Below are positions 7,145 through 14,159 of a DNA stretch of 21,766 nucleotides, piece after piece. The notes under the pieces are model-generated. The model was given only the letters and a program-made list of their open reading frames with translations, was not told the DNA's origin and ran no database searches. The stretch comes from DASZBX01 sp035943635 (GTDB lineage: Bacteria; Actinomycetota; Actinomycetes; Streptomycetales; Catenulisporaceae): assembly GCA_035943635.1 (NCBI GenBank), contig DASZBX010000003.1, forward strand, positions 1 to 21,766. The letters are read 5' to 3'. The translations under genes were made by a program, and so were the position numbers. Every line of letters starts with the position of its first letter. Positions within the stretch are counted from its first letter, which is position 1.

Positions 7145-8167
7145 ATGACTAAGCGGCTCGTGGATGTGGCGGAGTTCGCCGGAGTGAGCGTGGCCACCGT
7201 GCGGCGGGTGCTCAACGACCGGCCGGGGATATCCCCGACCACCCGGGCCGCGGTGCTCACCGCGCTCGACGTGTTCGGCCTGGACCGGCCGCTGCGGTTC
7301 CGGGCCGCGAAGGACGGCCTGGTCGGCCTGGTCGTGCCGGACCTGCAGAATCCGATCTTCCCGGCCATGGTCGAGGCGGTGCTGATCGGGCTGGCCAAGC
7401 TCAGCCTGATGCCGGCCCTGTGCACCCGCACCGCGGACGGGGTGTCCGAGGCCAACTACATCGAGCTGCTGCTGCGCCGGGAGGTCGCCGGGATAGTCTT
7501 CATCGGCGCCAGCTACGCCGACGCCGGCCCGAAGTACGGCCGTGAGCTGCGCGAACGCAACATACCCCTGGTGCTGCTGAACGCCGCCGACGAGAACGAC
7601 GGGGTGGTCCGGATCAGCGTGGACGACGCCGCCGCGGCCGAGCAGGCGCTGACCCACCTGGAATCGCTCGGGCACGAGCGGATCGGCCTGATCCTCGGCC
7701 CGGAGGGCCACGTGCCCTCGGCCCGCAAGCTCGGCGCCTTCGTCCAGCGCACCCGGACCGGGCCGAACGACCAGTCCTGGCGCGACCTGGTCGCCCACGT
7801 GCCCTTCTCCATCGAGGGCGGCAGCTACGGCGCCGCCCGGCTGATGGACCAGGGGGTGACCGGCCTGGTCTGCGCGAGCGACGCGCTGGCGCTCGGCGCG
7901 ATCCGGGCGGCCCGCCGGCGCGGGCTGTCCCTGCCGGGCGAGCTGTCGGTGGTCGGCTTCGACGACTCGGCCTACATGGCCGCGGTCGAACCGCCGCTGA
8001 CCACGGTCCGCCAGCCGGTCCGGGCGATGGGCGCGGCGGCCGTCACCCTGCTCGACGCGCAGATCAACGGCCATGCGGTGCCGACCGACGAGCTGTTGCT
8101 GGAGCCGGAGCTGATCGTGCGCGGGTCCACCGGGTCGCGGTCGGTCCGCCCGGCGGCGGCGGCCTGA
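7145..8167 (+). CDS. LacI-family transcriptional regulator of the glucan-use locus
   Basis: This is a 340-residue DNA-binding repressor. Residues 1-48 are the LacI helix-turn-helix (RLVDVAEFAGVSVATVRRVLN, then RPGISPTTRAAVLTAL). From about 58 the periplasmic-binding-protein-like effector domain follows: GLVGLVVPDLQNPIFPAMVEAV (58-79), ISVDDAAAAEQALTHLESLGHERIG in the middle and LSVVGFDDSAYMAAVEPPLTTVRQP near the C-terminus, all classical landmarks. The length is normal for the family. ATG 7145 has no strong Shine-Dalgarno; a -10-like box 7 nt upstream suggests a leaderless transcript. It sits directly before the sugar ABC operon on the same strand and most likely controls it by releasing DNA when an imported sugar binds. 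The nature of the inducer is inferred from neighbours only. Confidence 0.93.
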   Translation: MTKRLVDVAEFAGVSVATVRRVLNDRPGISPTTRAAVLTALDVFGLDRPLRFRAAKDGLVGLVVPDLQNPIFPAMVEAVLIGLAKLSLMPALCTRTADGVSEANYIELLLRREVAGIVFIGASYADAGPKYGRELRERNIPLVLLNAADENDGVVRISVDDAAAAEQALTHLESLGHERIGLILGPEGHVPSARKLGAFVQRTRTGPNDQSWRDLVAHVPFSIEGGSYGAARLMDQGVTGLVCASDALALGAIRAARRRGLSLPGELSVVGFDDSAYMAAVEPPLTTVRQPVRAMGAAAVTLLDAQINGHAVPTDELLLEPELIVRGSTGSRSVRPAAAA

Positions 8168-8188
8168 GCAGCGGACGGCGGCAGTCGA

Positions 8189-8220
8189 GTCGGGCGGGAC
8201 GGCGACGTCCGCCCGGCTTT
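8189..8220 (+). terminator. Terminator after lacI-type gene
   Basis: GTCGGGCGG (8189-8197) pairs with CCGCCCGGC (8209-8217), with one G-U pair and an 11-nt loop, followed by TTT at 8218-8220. It lies 22 nt after the stop codon and separates the regulator from the transport operon. Confidence 0.6.
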
Positions 8221-8322
8221 GGCGTGCCCGCGGACGGGTCTGGCCGAACAGGTCTCGGCCGGGTTCCGCGCGGGTGGGCAGCGCTTTCCGGGTCGGTTCC
8301 GGGCAGATCCCGGACGGTCGCA

Positions 8323-8344
8323 GGTCACGTTTCGGTCACGCTTC
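8323..8344 (+). promoter_or_regulatory. Tandem 11-bp direct repeat (PHO-box-like)
   Basis: GGTCACGTTTC (8323-8333) is followed immediately by GGTCACGCTTC (8334-8344), 10 of 11 identical. An 11-nt head-to-tail repeat places both units on one DNA face, as in Streptomyces PhoP boxes, whose units begin G(G/T)TCA. A further unit-like GTTCACCCGAC is at 8368-8378. The match beyond the first six bases is imperfect in the tandem pair. Confidence 0.3.
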
Positions 8345-8530
8345 GACCATGCTCCACCCGGGCTCCGGTTCACCCGACCGGGCCTGCGCGACCGCTCCTC
8401 CGGCGTCGATGGGCCGTCCCCGCGCTGCGTCCGTGACGCCGCTGGTGAACCGCCGTTCCGCCCGCCGGGCCGTTCCCGGCTCGCGCCGAAGCTCCCCGGC
8501 ACCGACGCCTCCGGGCAGGCAGTCGCGAAA

Positions 8531-8554
8531 TTGTGATCCTGTGCAAGATCGCAA
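8531..8554. promoter_or_regulatory. Candidate operator of the sugar transport operon
   Basis: TTGTGATC (8531-8538) and GATCGCAA (8547-8554) are inverted with 7 of 8 matches around an 8-nt centre containing TGCAAG, the same core found in the dyad upstream of the lacI-type gene. Its position just upstream of the candidate -35 box fits repression by the neighbouring LacI protein. Confidence 0.35.
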
Positions 8555-8561
8555 CTAAGTT

Positions 8562-8589
8562 TTGTCGAGTTTCTGCATTGGAGTATGGA
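8562..8589 (+). promoter_or_regulatory. Candidate sigma-70-type promoter for the transport operon
   Basis: TTGTCG (8562-8567) and TATGGA (8584-8589) are separated by 16 nt in the most AT-rich stretch of the interval. The predicted start leaves a leader of about 140 nt before the solute-binding protein gene. Judged by eye only. Confidence 0.35.
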
Positions 8590-8737
8590 CAACCCTTGGG
8601 CCTGATTGTATCTTCCTCCTACGCCCAGGCGGCCGGAAACGATTCGGAAACCCGGGCGGCACGTGTCCGCAAGAAATCCAGGCGCCCGCGGTCTACGGCT
8701 CAGCCGCACCGGCGCAGCCGACAGGAGAACTCACCCC

Positions 8738-10126
8738 ATGGACAGAACACAGCGCAGCAAGGGCCTTGCCATGGCAATAGCCGCCTGCACGCTCATCGGC
8801 ACGGCCACGGCCTGTAGCTCGTCGAGTTCCGGCGGATCCGGCTCGGCCTCGGCCAACCCGGACGCGCCCGTCACCATCTCGGTCAACTGCGAGCCGACCA
8901 CCTCCAACGGCCCCCAGCGGGCGGGCTGGATCGCCGACGTCGCGGCCTTCGAGAAGCTCTACCCGTACATCACGATCAAGAGCGACGACACGAACCCCTG
9001 CGACGACCCGAGCACCTTCGACGCCAAGCTCGCCAGCGGCAAGATGGACAACGTCTTCTACACCTACTTCACCGACGCGGACAACGTCATCTCCTCCGGC
9101 GAGGCGATCGACATCCAGAAGTACGCGAGCCAGATCAACGACGAGTCCGACATCCAGCCCTCGCTGCTGAACGTCTACCGCCAGGGCAACGCCCCCTCCG
9201 GCGACCTGTACGGCATCCCGACCGGCAACTACAGCCTCGGCCTGGTCTACAACCGCACCCTGTTCCAGCAGGCCGGTCTGGACCCGAACACCCCGCCGAC
9301 CACCTGGGCCCAGGTCGAGACCGACGCGATCGCGATCAGCAAGCTCGGCAACGGCGACATCGGCTACGGCGACTACAGCGCGCAGAACACCGGCGGCTGG
9401 CACTTCGTCGCCGAGCTGTACTCGCGCGGCGGCACCGCGGTCAGCTCCAACGGCCAGTCGGCCAACGTCAACAACGCCGACGGCACCGCCGTGCTCAACT
9501 ACCTGCACCAGCTGCGCTTCGTCGACAACGTCATGGGCACCAACCAGGGCCTGAGCTACAACGACCTGCTGCAGATGATGGCCTCCGGCAAGCTCGGCAT
9601 GTACGTCGGCGCCCCGGACAACGTCACCAGCATCCACAACACCTACAAGGTCCCCTACGCCAACCTCGGCGTCGGCCCGATGCCCGGCAAGACCGCGACC
9701 CTGCTCGGCGGCTCCGGCTACATGTTCAACAAGAACGACACCGCGGCGCAGATCCAGGCCGGCATCAAGTGGATCAACTACGAGTTCATGACCTCGGGCC
9801 TCGGCCAGTTCAACTACCAGCGGATCGCCTCCCAGGGCTCCCCGGTCGGCCTGCCCGAGCCGGACCTGTGGCAGGGCGCGGCCGCGACCGCCGACGCCGC
9901 CAACGTGGCCAAGTACGCGAACATCCCGGTCGGCAACTTCGCCTCCTACGTCAGCGCCCTGCCCAGCATGAAGCTCCTGGTCGAGCCGCCGCAGGCCCAG
10001 TCGATCTACGCCAAGGGCGACACCGCCATGGACGCCGTGCTGACCCAGGCCAACGCGAACATCCCGCAGCTGCTGAGCACCTTCAGCAGCCAGGTCAACA
10101 CCATCCTGGCCAACTCGCAACAGTAA
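8738..10126 (+). CDS. Extracellular sugar-binding lipoprotein of an ABC importer (family 1)
   Basis: This is a 462-residue substrate-binding protein. ATG 8738 is preceded by AGGAGA (8723-8728). Residues 1-26 are a lipoprotein signal (MDRTQRSKGLAMAIAACTLIG, lipobox ending ATAC, Cys26), then a Ser/Gly linker. The mature part has family 1 carbohydrate-binding landmarks: ADVAAFEKLYPYITIK, GDLYGIPTGNYSLGLVYNRTLFQQAGLDPNTPPTTWAQ and a C-terminal helical lobe. It would capture an oligosaccharide at the outer membrane face and deliver it to the two permeases that follow. It is the first gene of a probable operon with both permeases and a GH13 enzyme. Nearby secreted GH87 enzymes suggest nigero- or alpha-1,3-linked gluco-oligosaccharides as ligand; this is inferred. 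Confidence 0.93.
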   Translation: MDRTQRSKGLAMAIAACTLIGTATACSSSSSGGSGSASANPDAPVTISVNCEPTTSNGPQRAGWIADVAAFEKLYPYITIKSDDTNPCDDPSTFDAKLASGKMDNVFYTYFTDADNVISSGEAIDIQKYASQINDESDIQPSLLNVYRQGNAPSGDLYGIPTGNYSLGLVYNRTLFQQAGLDPNTPPTTWAQVETDAIAISKLGNGDIGYGDYSAQNTGGWHFVAELYSRGGTAVSSNGQSANVNNADGTAVLNYLHQLRFVDNVMGTNQGLSYNDLLQMMASGKLGMYVGAPDNVTSIHNTYKVPYANLGVGPMPGKTATLLGGSGYMFNKNDTAAQIQAGIKWINYEFMTSGLGQFNYQRIASQGSPVGLPEPDLWQGAAATADAANVAKYANIPVGNFASYVSALPSMKLLVEPPQAQSIYAKGDTAMDAVLTQANANIPQLLSTFSSQVNTILANSQQ

Positions 10127-10136
10127 GAGCCCCGGC

Positions 10137-10181
10137 CCGCCGGGCGTCCCGATACTCCGCACGTGTCAGGACGCCCGGCGG
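10137..10181 (+). terminator. Hairpin between solute-binding protein and permease genes
   Basis: Arms 10137-10149 and 10169-10181 are perfect 13-bp reverse complements (CCGCCGGGCGTCC on the left) with a 19-nt loop. In sugar ABC operons, a hairpin here commonly attenuates downstream transcription or protects the upstream mRNA, giving excess binding protein over permease. That role is inferred from position. Confidence 0.55.
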
Positions 10182-10263
10182 CGCCGGCCCCGCCGCCGGA
10201 CCGCCCCGTCGCTCCGGCCGACCGCACCGCCGATCCGAAGACAAGGAAAACCGAGACCCGACC

Positions 10264-11220
10264 ATGGCGACGACCATCAACGTTTCCTCGGCCACGGCGC
10301 ACGACCTGCGCGCCGCAGCCCGTGCCCGGCGGCGCCAACGCGTCCCGCTCGGGCGCCGGCTGGGCCACCACGCGACCGGCTACCTGTTCATGCTCGGCGC
10401 GGTGGTCTGCTTCGCGGTCTTCTCCTGGTACCCCATGATCCGCGAAGTGATCATGAGCTTCCAGTACACCAACTTCGCCGGGAACACCAAGTGGGTCGGC
10501 TTCCAGAACTACCGGCACATCCTGGCCGACCCCGACTTCTGGGCCGCCTGGCGGGTCACCGGCCTGTTCACCCTGTTCGCGGTCGTGCTGGGCTACGCGG
10601 TGCCGTTCCTGGTCGCGGTGGTCCTGAACGAACTGCGCCACGCCAAGTCCTACTTCCGCCTCCTGGTCTACCTGCCCGTCATGATGCCGACGGTGGCCGC
10701 GGCGTTCCTGTGGAAGTGGTTCTACCGCTCCGACGACTCCGGCCTGTTCAACCAGATCCTGCACGTCCTGCACCTGCCGACCGTGCAGTGGCTGCAAAGC
10801 TCGCACTACCTGGCCATCATCTGCCTGGTCGTGTTCTCCAGCTGGACCAACATGGGCGGCACGGTCCTGATCTACCTGGCCTCGTTGCAGGGCGTGCCCG
10901 GGGAACTCTACGAGGCGGCCGAGATCGACGGCGCGGGCGTACTCAGCCGGCTGTGGCACGTGACGATCCCGCAGACCAAGCTGATCCTCTCGCTCATGCT
11001 CATGCTCCAGATCGTCGCCACCATGCAGGTGTTCGTCGAACCCTACGTGATCACCGGCGGCGCGAACACGACCACGAGCGTCGTCTACCTGATTTACCAG
11101 TACGCCTTCAACTTCAACAACTTCGGCAACGCGGCGGCCCTCGGCATCATGCTGCTGCTGGTCCTGATGGGCTTCGGGGCGATGTACCTCCGACTGTCCC
11201 GCTCCGTGGAAGAGGACTGA
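10264..11220 (+). CDS. CUT1 sugar ABC transporter permease (MalF-like)
   Basis: This is a 318-residue integral membrane permease. A basic cytoplasmic head (1-33) precedes about six transmembrane helices (near 38-56, 97-121, 132-151, 182-204, 240-262, 288-308). The cytoplasmic EAA loop that docks the ATPase is clear: ELYEAAEIDGAG at 214-225 followed by LWHVTIPQ. ATG 10264 is used; AAGGAA (10243-10248) lies rather far upstream. The gene follows the binding-protein gene after a 137-nt gap with a hairpin and is separated from the second permease by 4 nt. No ATP-binding gene is present in the operon, so energy should come from a shared ATPase of the MsiK type encoded elsewhere. Confidence 0.94.
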   Translation: MATTINVSSATAHDLRAAARARRRQRVPLGRRLGHHATGYLFMLGAVVCFAVFSWYPMIREVIMSFQYTNFAGNTKWVGFQNYRHILADPDFWAAWRVTGLFTLFAVVLGYAVPFLVAVVLNELRHAKSYFRLLVYLPVMMPTVAAAFLWKWFYRSDDSGLFNQILHVLHLPTVQWLQSSHYLAIICLVVFSSWTNMGGTVLIYLASLQGVPGELYEAAEIDGAGVLSRLWHVTIPQTKLILSLMLMLQIVATMQVFVEPYVITGGANTTTSVVYLIYQYAFNFNNFGNAAALGIMLLLVLMGFGAMYLRLSRSVEED

Positions 11221-11224
11221 CACC

Positions 11225-12118
11225 ATGGCCATCGTCTACGGTCAGAACCGCACCCTGCTCTCCCGGGCCCAGCTCAGCCGCCCGGCCGGCCGGATCACCT
11301 ACTGGGCCACCCTCTGGATCCTGATGGTCCTGTTCGCCCTGGCCTTCCTGTTCCCGCTGTACTGGATGTTCAGCAGCGGCCTGAAGTCGCCCCAGGACCT
11401 GGCCCAGGTCCCGCCCTCGATCGTGCCCACCCACCCGCAGCTGTCGAACTTCCGGACCAGCTTCGACGACACCGGCCTGGGCCGGCTGCTGCTGAACACC
11501 ACCCTCTACGCCGCCGGCGCGCTGCTGTTCCAGCTGGTCTTCGACGTCGGGGCGGCGTACTCCTTCTCCAAGCTGCGGCCCGCGTTCGGCAACGTGATCA
11601 TGTTCGGCATGCTGGCCACGATGATGATCCCGACCAGCATCCTGGCCCTGCCGGCCTACCTGACCGCCAACAACATCCCGCTGCTGCACTGGAGCCTGCT
11701 CAACACCCCCTGGGTGATCTGGCTGCCCTCGGTCGCCAGCAACGCCTTCAACATCCTGCTGCTCAAACGGTTCTTCGACTCGATCCCGTCCGAGGTGCTC
11801 GCCGCGGCCTCGATCGACGGGGCCGGCCCGCTGCGCGCGCTGTGGTCGGTGATCGTGCCGATGTCCCGGCCGATCCTGGGCGTGGTGTCCATCTTCGCCG
11901 TGGTCAACGTGTGGAAGGACTTCCTCTGGCCGCTGCTCGTGCTCACCCAGACCTCCTCGCTGACCGTCAACACCGGACTGAACCAGGTCGCCGACGGACT
12001 GCCGGAGAACGTCCTGGTCGCGGCGCTGGCGATCAGCAGCGTGCCGACCATCATCTTCTTCCTGATCTTCCAGCGCAACATCATGGCGGGCCTGACCGCC
12101 GGCAGCCTCAAGGGCTGA
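11225..12118 (+). CDS. CUT1 sugar ABC transporter permease (MalG-like)
   Basis: This is a 297-residue partner permease forming the membrane heterodimer with the preceding protein. Six predicted helices include 29-50, 88-114, 121-144, 160-181, 215-238 and one near the C-terminus. The EAA loop reads SEVLAAASIDGAGPLRALW at 189-207. ATG 11225 follows the previous stop by 4 nt with AAGAGGA overlapping the end of that gene, indicating translational coupling. A perfect hairpin at 12128-12152 follows before the GH13 gene. The family assignment is secure; specificity is set by the binding protein and remains inferred. Confidence 0.94.
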   Translation: MAIVYGQNRTLLSRAQLSRPAGRITYWATLWILMVLFALAFLFPLYWMFSSGLKSPQDLAQVPPSIVPTHPQLSNFRTSFDDTGLGRLLLNTTLYAAGALLFQLVFDVGAAYSFSKLRPAFGNVIMFGMLATMMIPTSILALPAYLTANNIPLLHWSLLNTPWVIWLPSVASNAFNILLLKRFFDSIPSEVLAAASIDGAGPLRALWSVIVPMSRPILGVVSIFAVVNVWKDFLWPLLVLTQTSSLTVNTGLNQVADGLPENVLVAALAISSVPTIIFFLIFQRNIMAGLTAGSLKG

Positions 12119-12127
12119 CCGGCCGGC

Positions 12128-12152
12128 GCCGGGCGGACGCCGTCCGCCCGGC
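12128..12152 (+). terminator. Perfect 11-bp hairpin between permease and GH13 genes
   Basis: GCCGGGCGGAC (12128-12138), loop GCC, GTCCGCCCGGC (12142-12152), ten bases after the permease stop. It is probably an attenuator rather than a full stop, because the GH13 gene belongs functionally with the transporter and I see no obvious promoter in the following 130 nt. Confidence 0.5.
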
Positions 12153-12282
12153 CCTATCGCAGGACTCACCTTCCCTCTGCCCGCAGACCGCCGGGCGGCA
12201 CCGCACTGCCGCCCGGTCCATCCCCCATGCCCGGCGCACCATGATCTGGCGCACCATGCCCGAGACAAGGAGAAATTCCGCC

Positions 12283-13980
12283 TTGACCCCCACCCACACC
12301 GTCCTGCCGCCCGGACCGCAGACCGACCCGGCCCGGCCGGCCGCACCCGCCGAGCCGTGGTGGCGCAACGCGATCACCTACCAGGTCTACGTCCGCAGCT
12401 TCGCCGACGCCAACGGCGACGGGATCGGAGACCTGCGCGGGATCCGGGACCGGCTCGGCTACCTCAAGGACCTCGGCGTCAACGCCATCTGGTTCAACCC
12501 CTGGTACCCGACCCCGATGGCCGACGCCGGCTACGACATCGCCGACTTCCGCGACATAGAACCCTCCTTCGGCACCCTCGAAGAAGCCGACCAGCTGATC
12601 GAGGAGGCGCACGCCCTGGGCATCCGGGTGATCCTGGACATCGTGCCCAACCACTGCTCGGACCAGCACCCGAAGTTCCAGGAGGCGCTCGCCACGGCCC
12701 CGCGCTCGCCCGCGCGCAACTGGTTCTGGTTCCGGCCCGGCCGCGGCCCGGACGGCGACCTGCCGCCGAACAACTGGACCTCCTACTTCGGCGGCCCGGC
12801 CTGGACCCGGATCACCGAGCCGGACGGCACCCCCGGCCAGTGGTACCTGCACCTGTTCGCCCCCGAGCAGCCGGACTTCAACTGGGACAACCCGGCCGTG
12901 CGGGAGGACTTCCTACACACCCTGCGGTTCTGGTTCGACCGCGGCGTGGACGGGTTCCGGATCGACTCGGCGGCCGTGCCGATGAAGGACCCGCACCTGC
13001 CGGACCTGGACCCGGACGCCCCGGCCGGCACCCCGCACCCGCACAACGACGCCGAGGGGATCCACGAGATCTACCAGCAGTGGCGCGAGGTCGCGGACTC
13101 CTACGACGAGCCCCGGGCCCTGTTCGGCGAGGTCTGGATCGACGACCCGGCCCGGTTCGCGCTCTACCTGCGCCCGCAGGAGATGCACGGGGCGTTCAAC
13201 TTCCCGTTCCTGCAGTGCGCCTGGGACCCGGCCGCGCTTCGCCGGGTGATCGAGGACACCATCGCGTTCCACCGCCCGGTCGGCGCCCCGGCCACCTGGG
13301 TGCTGTCCAACCACGACGTCACCCGGCACGTGACCCGGTACGGCCGGGCCGACACCCGGTTCGACTTCGACGCCCGCGGGCACGGCGAACCGCTGGACCT
13401 GGAGCTCGGCACCCGCCGGGCCCGGGCCGCGGCCCTGCTCTACCTGGCCCTGCCCGGCGGCGCGTACCTGTACCAGGGCGAGGAGCTCGGCCTGTGGGAG
13501 GTCGAGGGCATCCCGGACGAACTGCGCCAGGACCCGATCTGGCTGCGCACCGAAGGGGTCAACCCCGGCCGGGACGGCTGCCGGGTGCCGCTGCCCTGGT
13601 CCGGGCAGGAGCCGCCGTTCGGCTTCAGCCCGGCCGGCGCCGCGGCCGGCCCCTGGCTGCCGGTGCAGCCGGCCGGATGGTCCGAGTTCACGGTCGAGGC
13701 GCAGCACGGGAAGCCGGGCTCGATGCTGGAGCTGTACCGCAGCGCCCTGGCCCTGCGCCACTCCGAGCCGGGCCTGGCCGCCGAGCGCGAGCCGTTCGCC
13801 TGGATCGACTCGGCCGAGGGCGTGCTCGCGTTCCGGCGCGGGCAGAACGTGGCCTGCGTGGTGAACCTCGGCCAGCAGCCGGCCGAACTGCCCGAGTACG
13901 TCAGCATCCTGCTGGCTAGCGGACCGCTCGCCGAGGACGGCCGGCTGCCCGCCGACACCGCGGTCTGGCTGCGGGTCTGA
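12283..13980 (+). CDS. Glycoside hydrolase family 13 alpha-glucosidase-like enzyme
   Basis: This is a 565-residue cytosolic enzyme (no signal peptide) that should hydrolyse imported alpha-gluco-oligosaccharides. TTG 12283 is chosen because AAGGAG (12267-12272) sits ten bases upstream; in-frame ATGs at 12241 and 12256 are less well supported. GH13 landmarks in order: YQVYVRSFADANGDGIGDL (33-51), region I DIVPNH (119-124), QPDFNW (196-201), region II GFRIDSAA (224-231) with nucleophile Asp228 and Arg226, region III LFGEVW (280-285) with acid/base Glu283, region IV LSNHD (341-345). This matches the oligo-1,6-glucosidase/alpha-glucosidase side of the family. It is the last gene of the transporter run. 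Linkage specificity cannot be read from the sequence; activity on nigerose-type alpha-1,3 links is an inference from the adjacent GH87 genes. Confidence 0.93.
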   Translation: MTPTHTVLPPGPQTDPARPAAPAEPWWRNAITYQVYVRSFADANGDGIGDLRGIRDRLGYLKDLGVNAIWFNPWYPTPMADAGYDIADFRDIEPSFGTLEEADQLIEEAHALGIRVILDIVPNHCSDQHPKFQEALATAPRSPARNWFWFRPGRGPDGDLPPNNWTSYFGGPAWTRITEPDGTPGQWYLHLFAPEQPDFNWDNPAVREDFLHTLRFWFDRGVDGFRIDSAAVPMKDPHLPDLDPDAPAGTPHPHNDAEGIHEIYQQWREVADSYDEPRALFGEVWIDDPARFALYLRPQEMHGAFNFPFLQCAWDPAALRRVIEDTIAFHRPVGAPATWVLSNHDVTRHVTRYGRADTRFDFDARGHGEPLDLELGTRRARAAALLYLALPGGAYLYQGEELGLWEVEGIPDELRQDPIWLRTEGVNPGRDGCRVPLPWSGQEPPFGFSPAGAAAGPWLPVQPAGWSEFTVEAQHGKPGSMLELYRSALALRHSEPGLAAEREPFAWIDSAEGVLAFRRGQNVACVVNLGQQPAELPEYVSILLASGPLAEDGRLPADTAVWLRV

Positions 13981-14004
13981 CATCGCGGCACCGAGCTATT
14001 TCTC

Positions 14005-14034
14005 GGCCGCGCGCCCGAACCCGGGCGCGCGGCC
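14005..14034 (+). terminator. Strong terminator after GH13 gene
   Basis: Perfect 13-bp arms 14005-14017 and 14022-14034 (GGCCGCGCGCCCG on the left) with a 4-nt loop, 24 nt after the GH13 stop. It separates the import/hydrolysis operon from the first GH87 gene, which should therefore have its own promoter. Confidence 0.75.
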
Positions 14035-14112
14035 GGTGGGCCGGGCCGGGTGAACCACGCACACGTACCTCCGCACACATGTACACGCACTGACAGAACT
14101 CTGCTTCGTCGG

Positions 14113-14135
14113 ACCTCCGAACCTCCGACCTCCGA
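14113..14135 (+). repeat. Triple CCTCCGA repeat in the leader of the first GH87 gene
   Basis: CCTCCGA occurs at 14114-14120, 14122-14128 and 14129-14135, ending 12 nt before the Shine-Dalgarno AAGGAG (14148-14153). Each copy contains CTCC, complementary to the GGAG of that site, so the repeat could mask the ribosome-binding site or bind a regulator. Confidence 0.5.
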
Positions 14136-14159
14136 ACGACTCACGTCAAGGAGTACATC

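Larger units (their letters stand above)
8168..8737. other. Gene-free control region between regulator and transport operon
   Basis: About 570 bp with no convincing gene. It holds the lacI terminator (8189-8220), a tandem 11-bp direct repeat (8323-8344), a locally AT-richer stretch with a candidate operator (8531-8554) and promoter (8562-8589), and the ribosome-binding site of the solute-binding protein gene (8723-8728). The remaining sequence (about 8225-8320 and 8380-8525) shows nothing I can support. Confidence 0.6.

Noticed and set aside
8693..10162. 489-aa minus-strand frame antisense to the solute-binding protein
   Set aside because: Val/Gly/Asp/Arg-rich mirror of a gene with clear lipoprotein and binding-protein landmarks.
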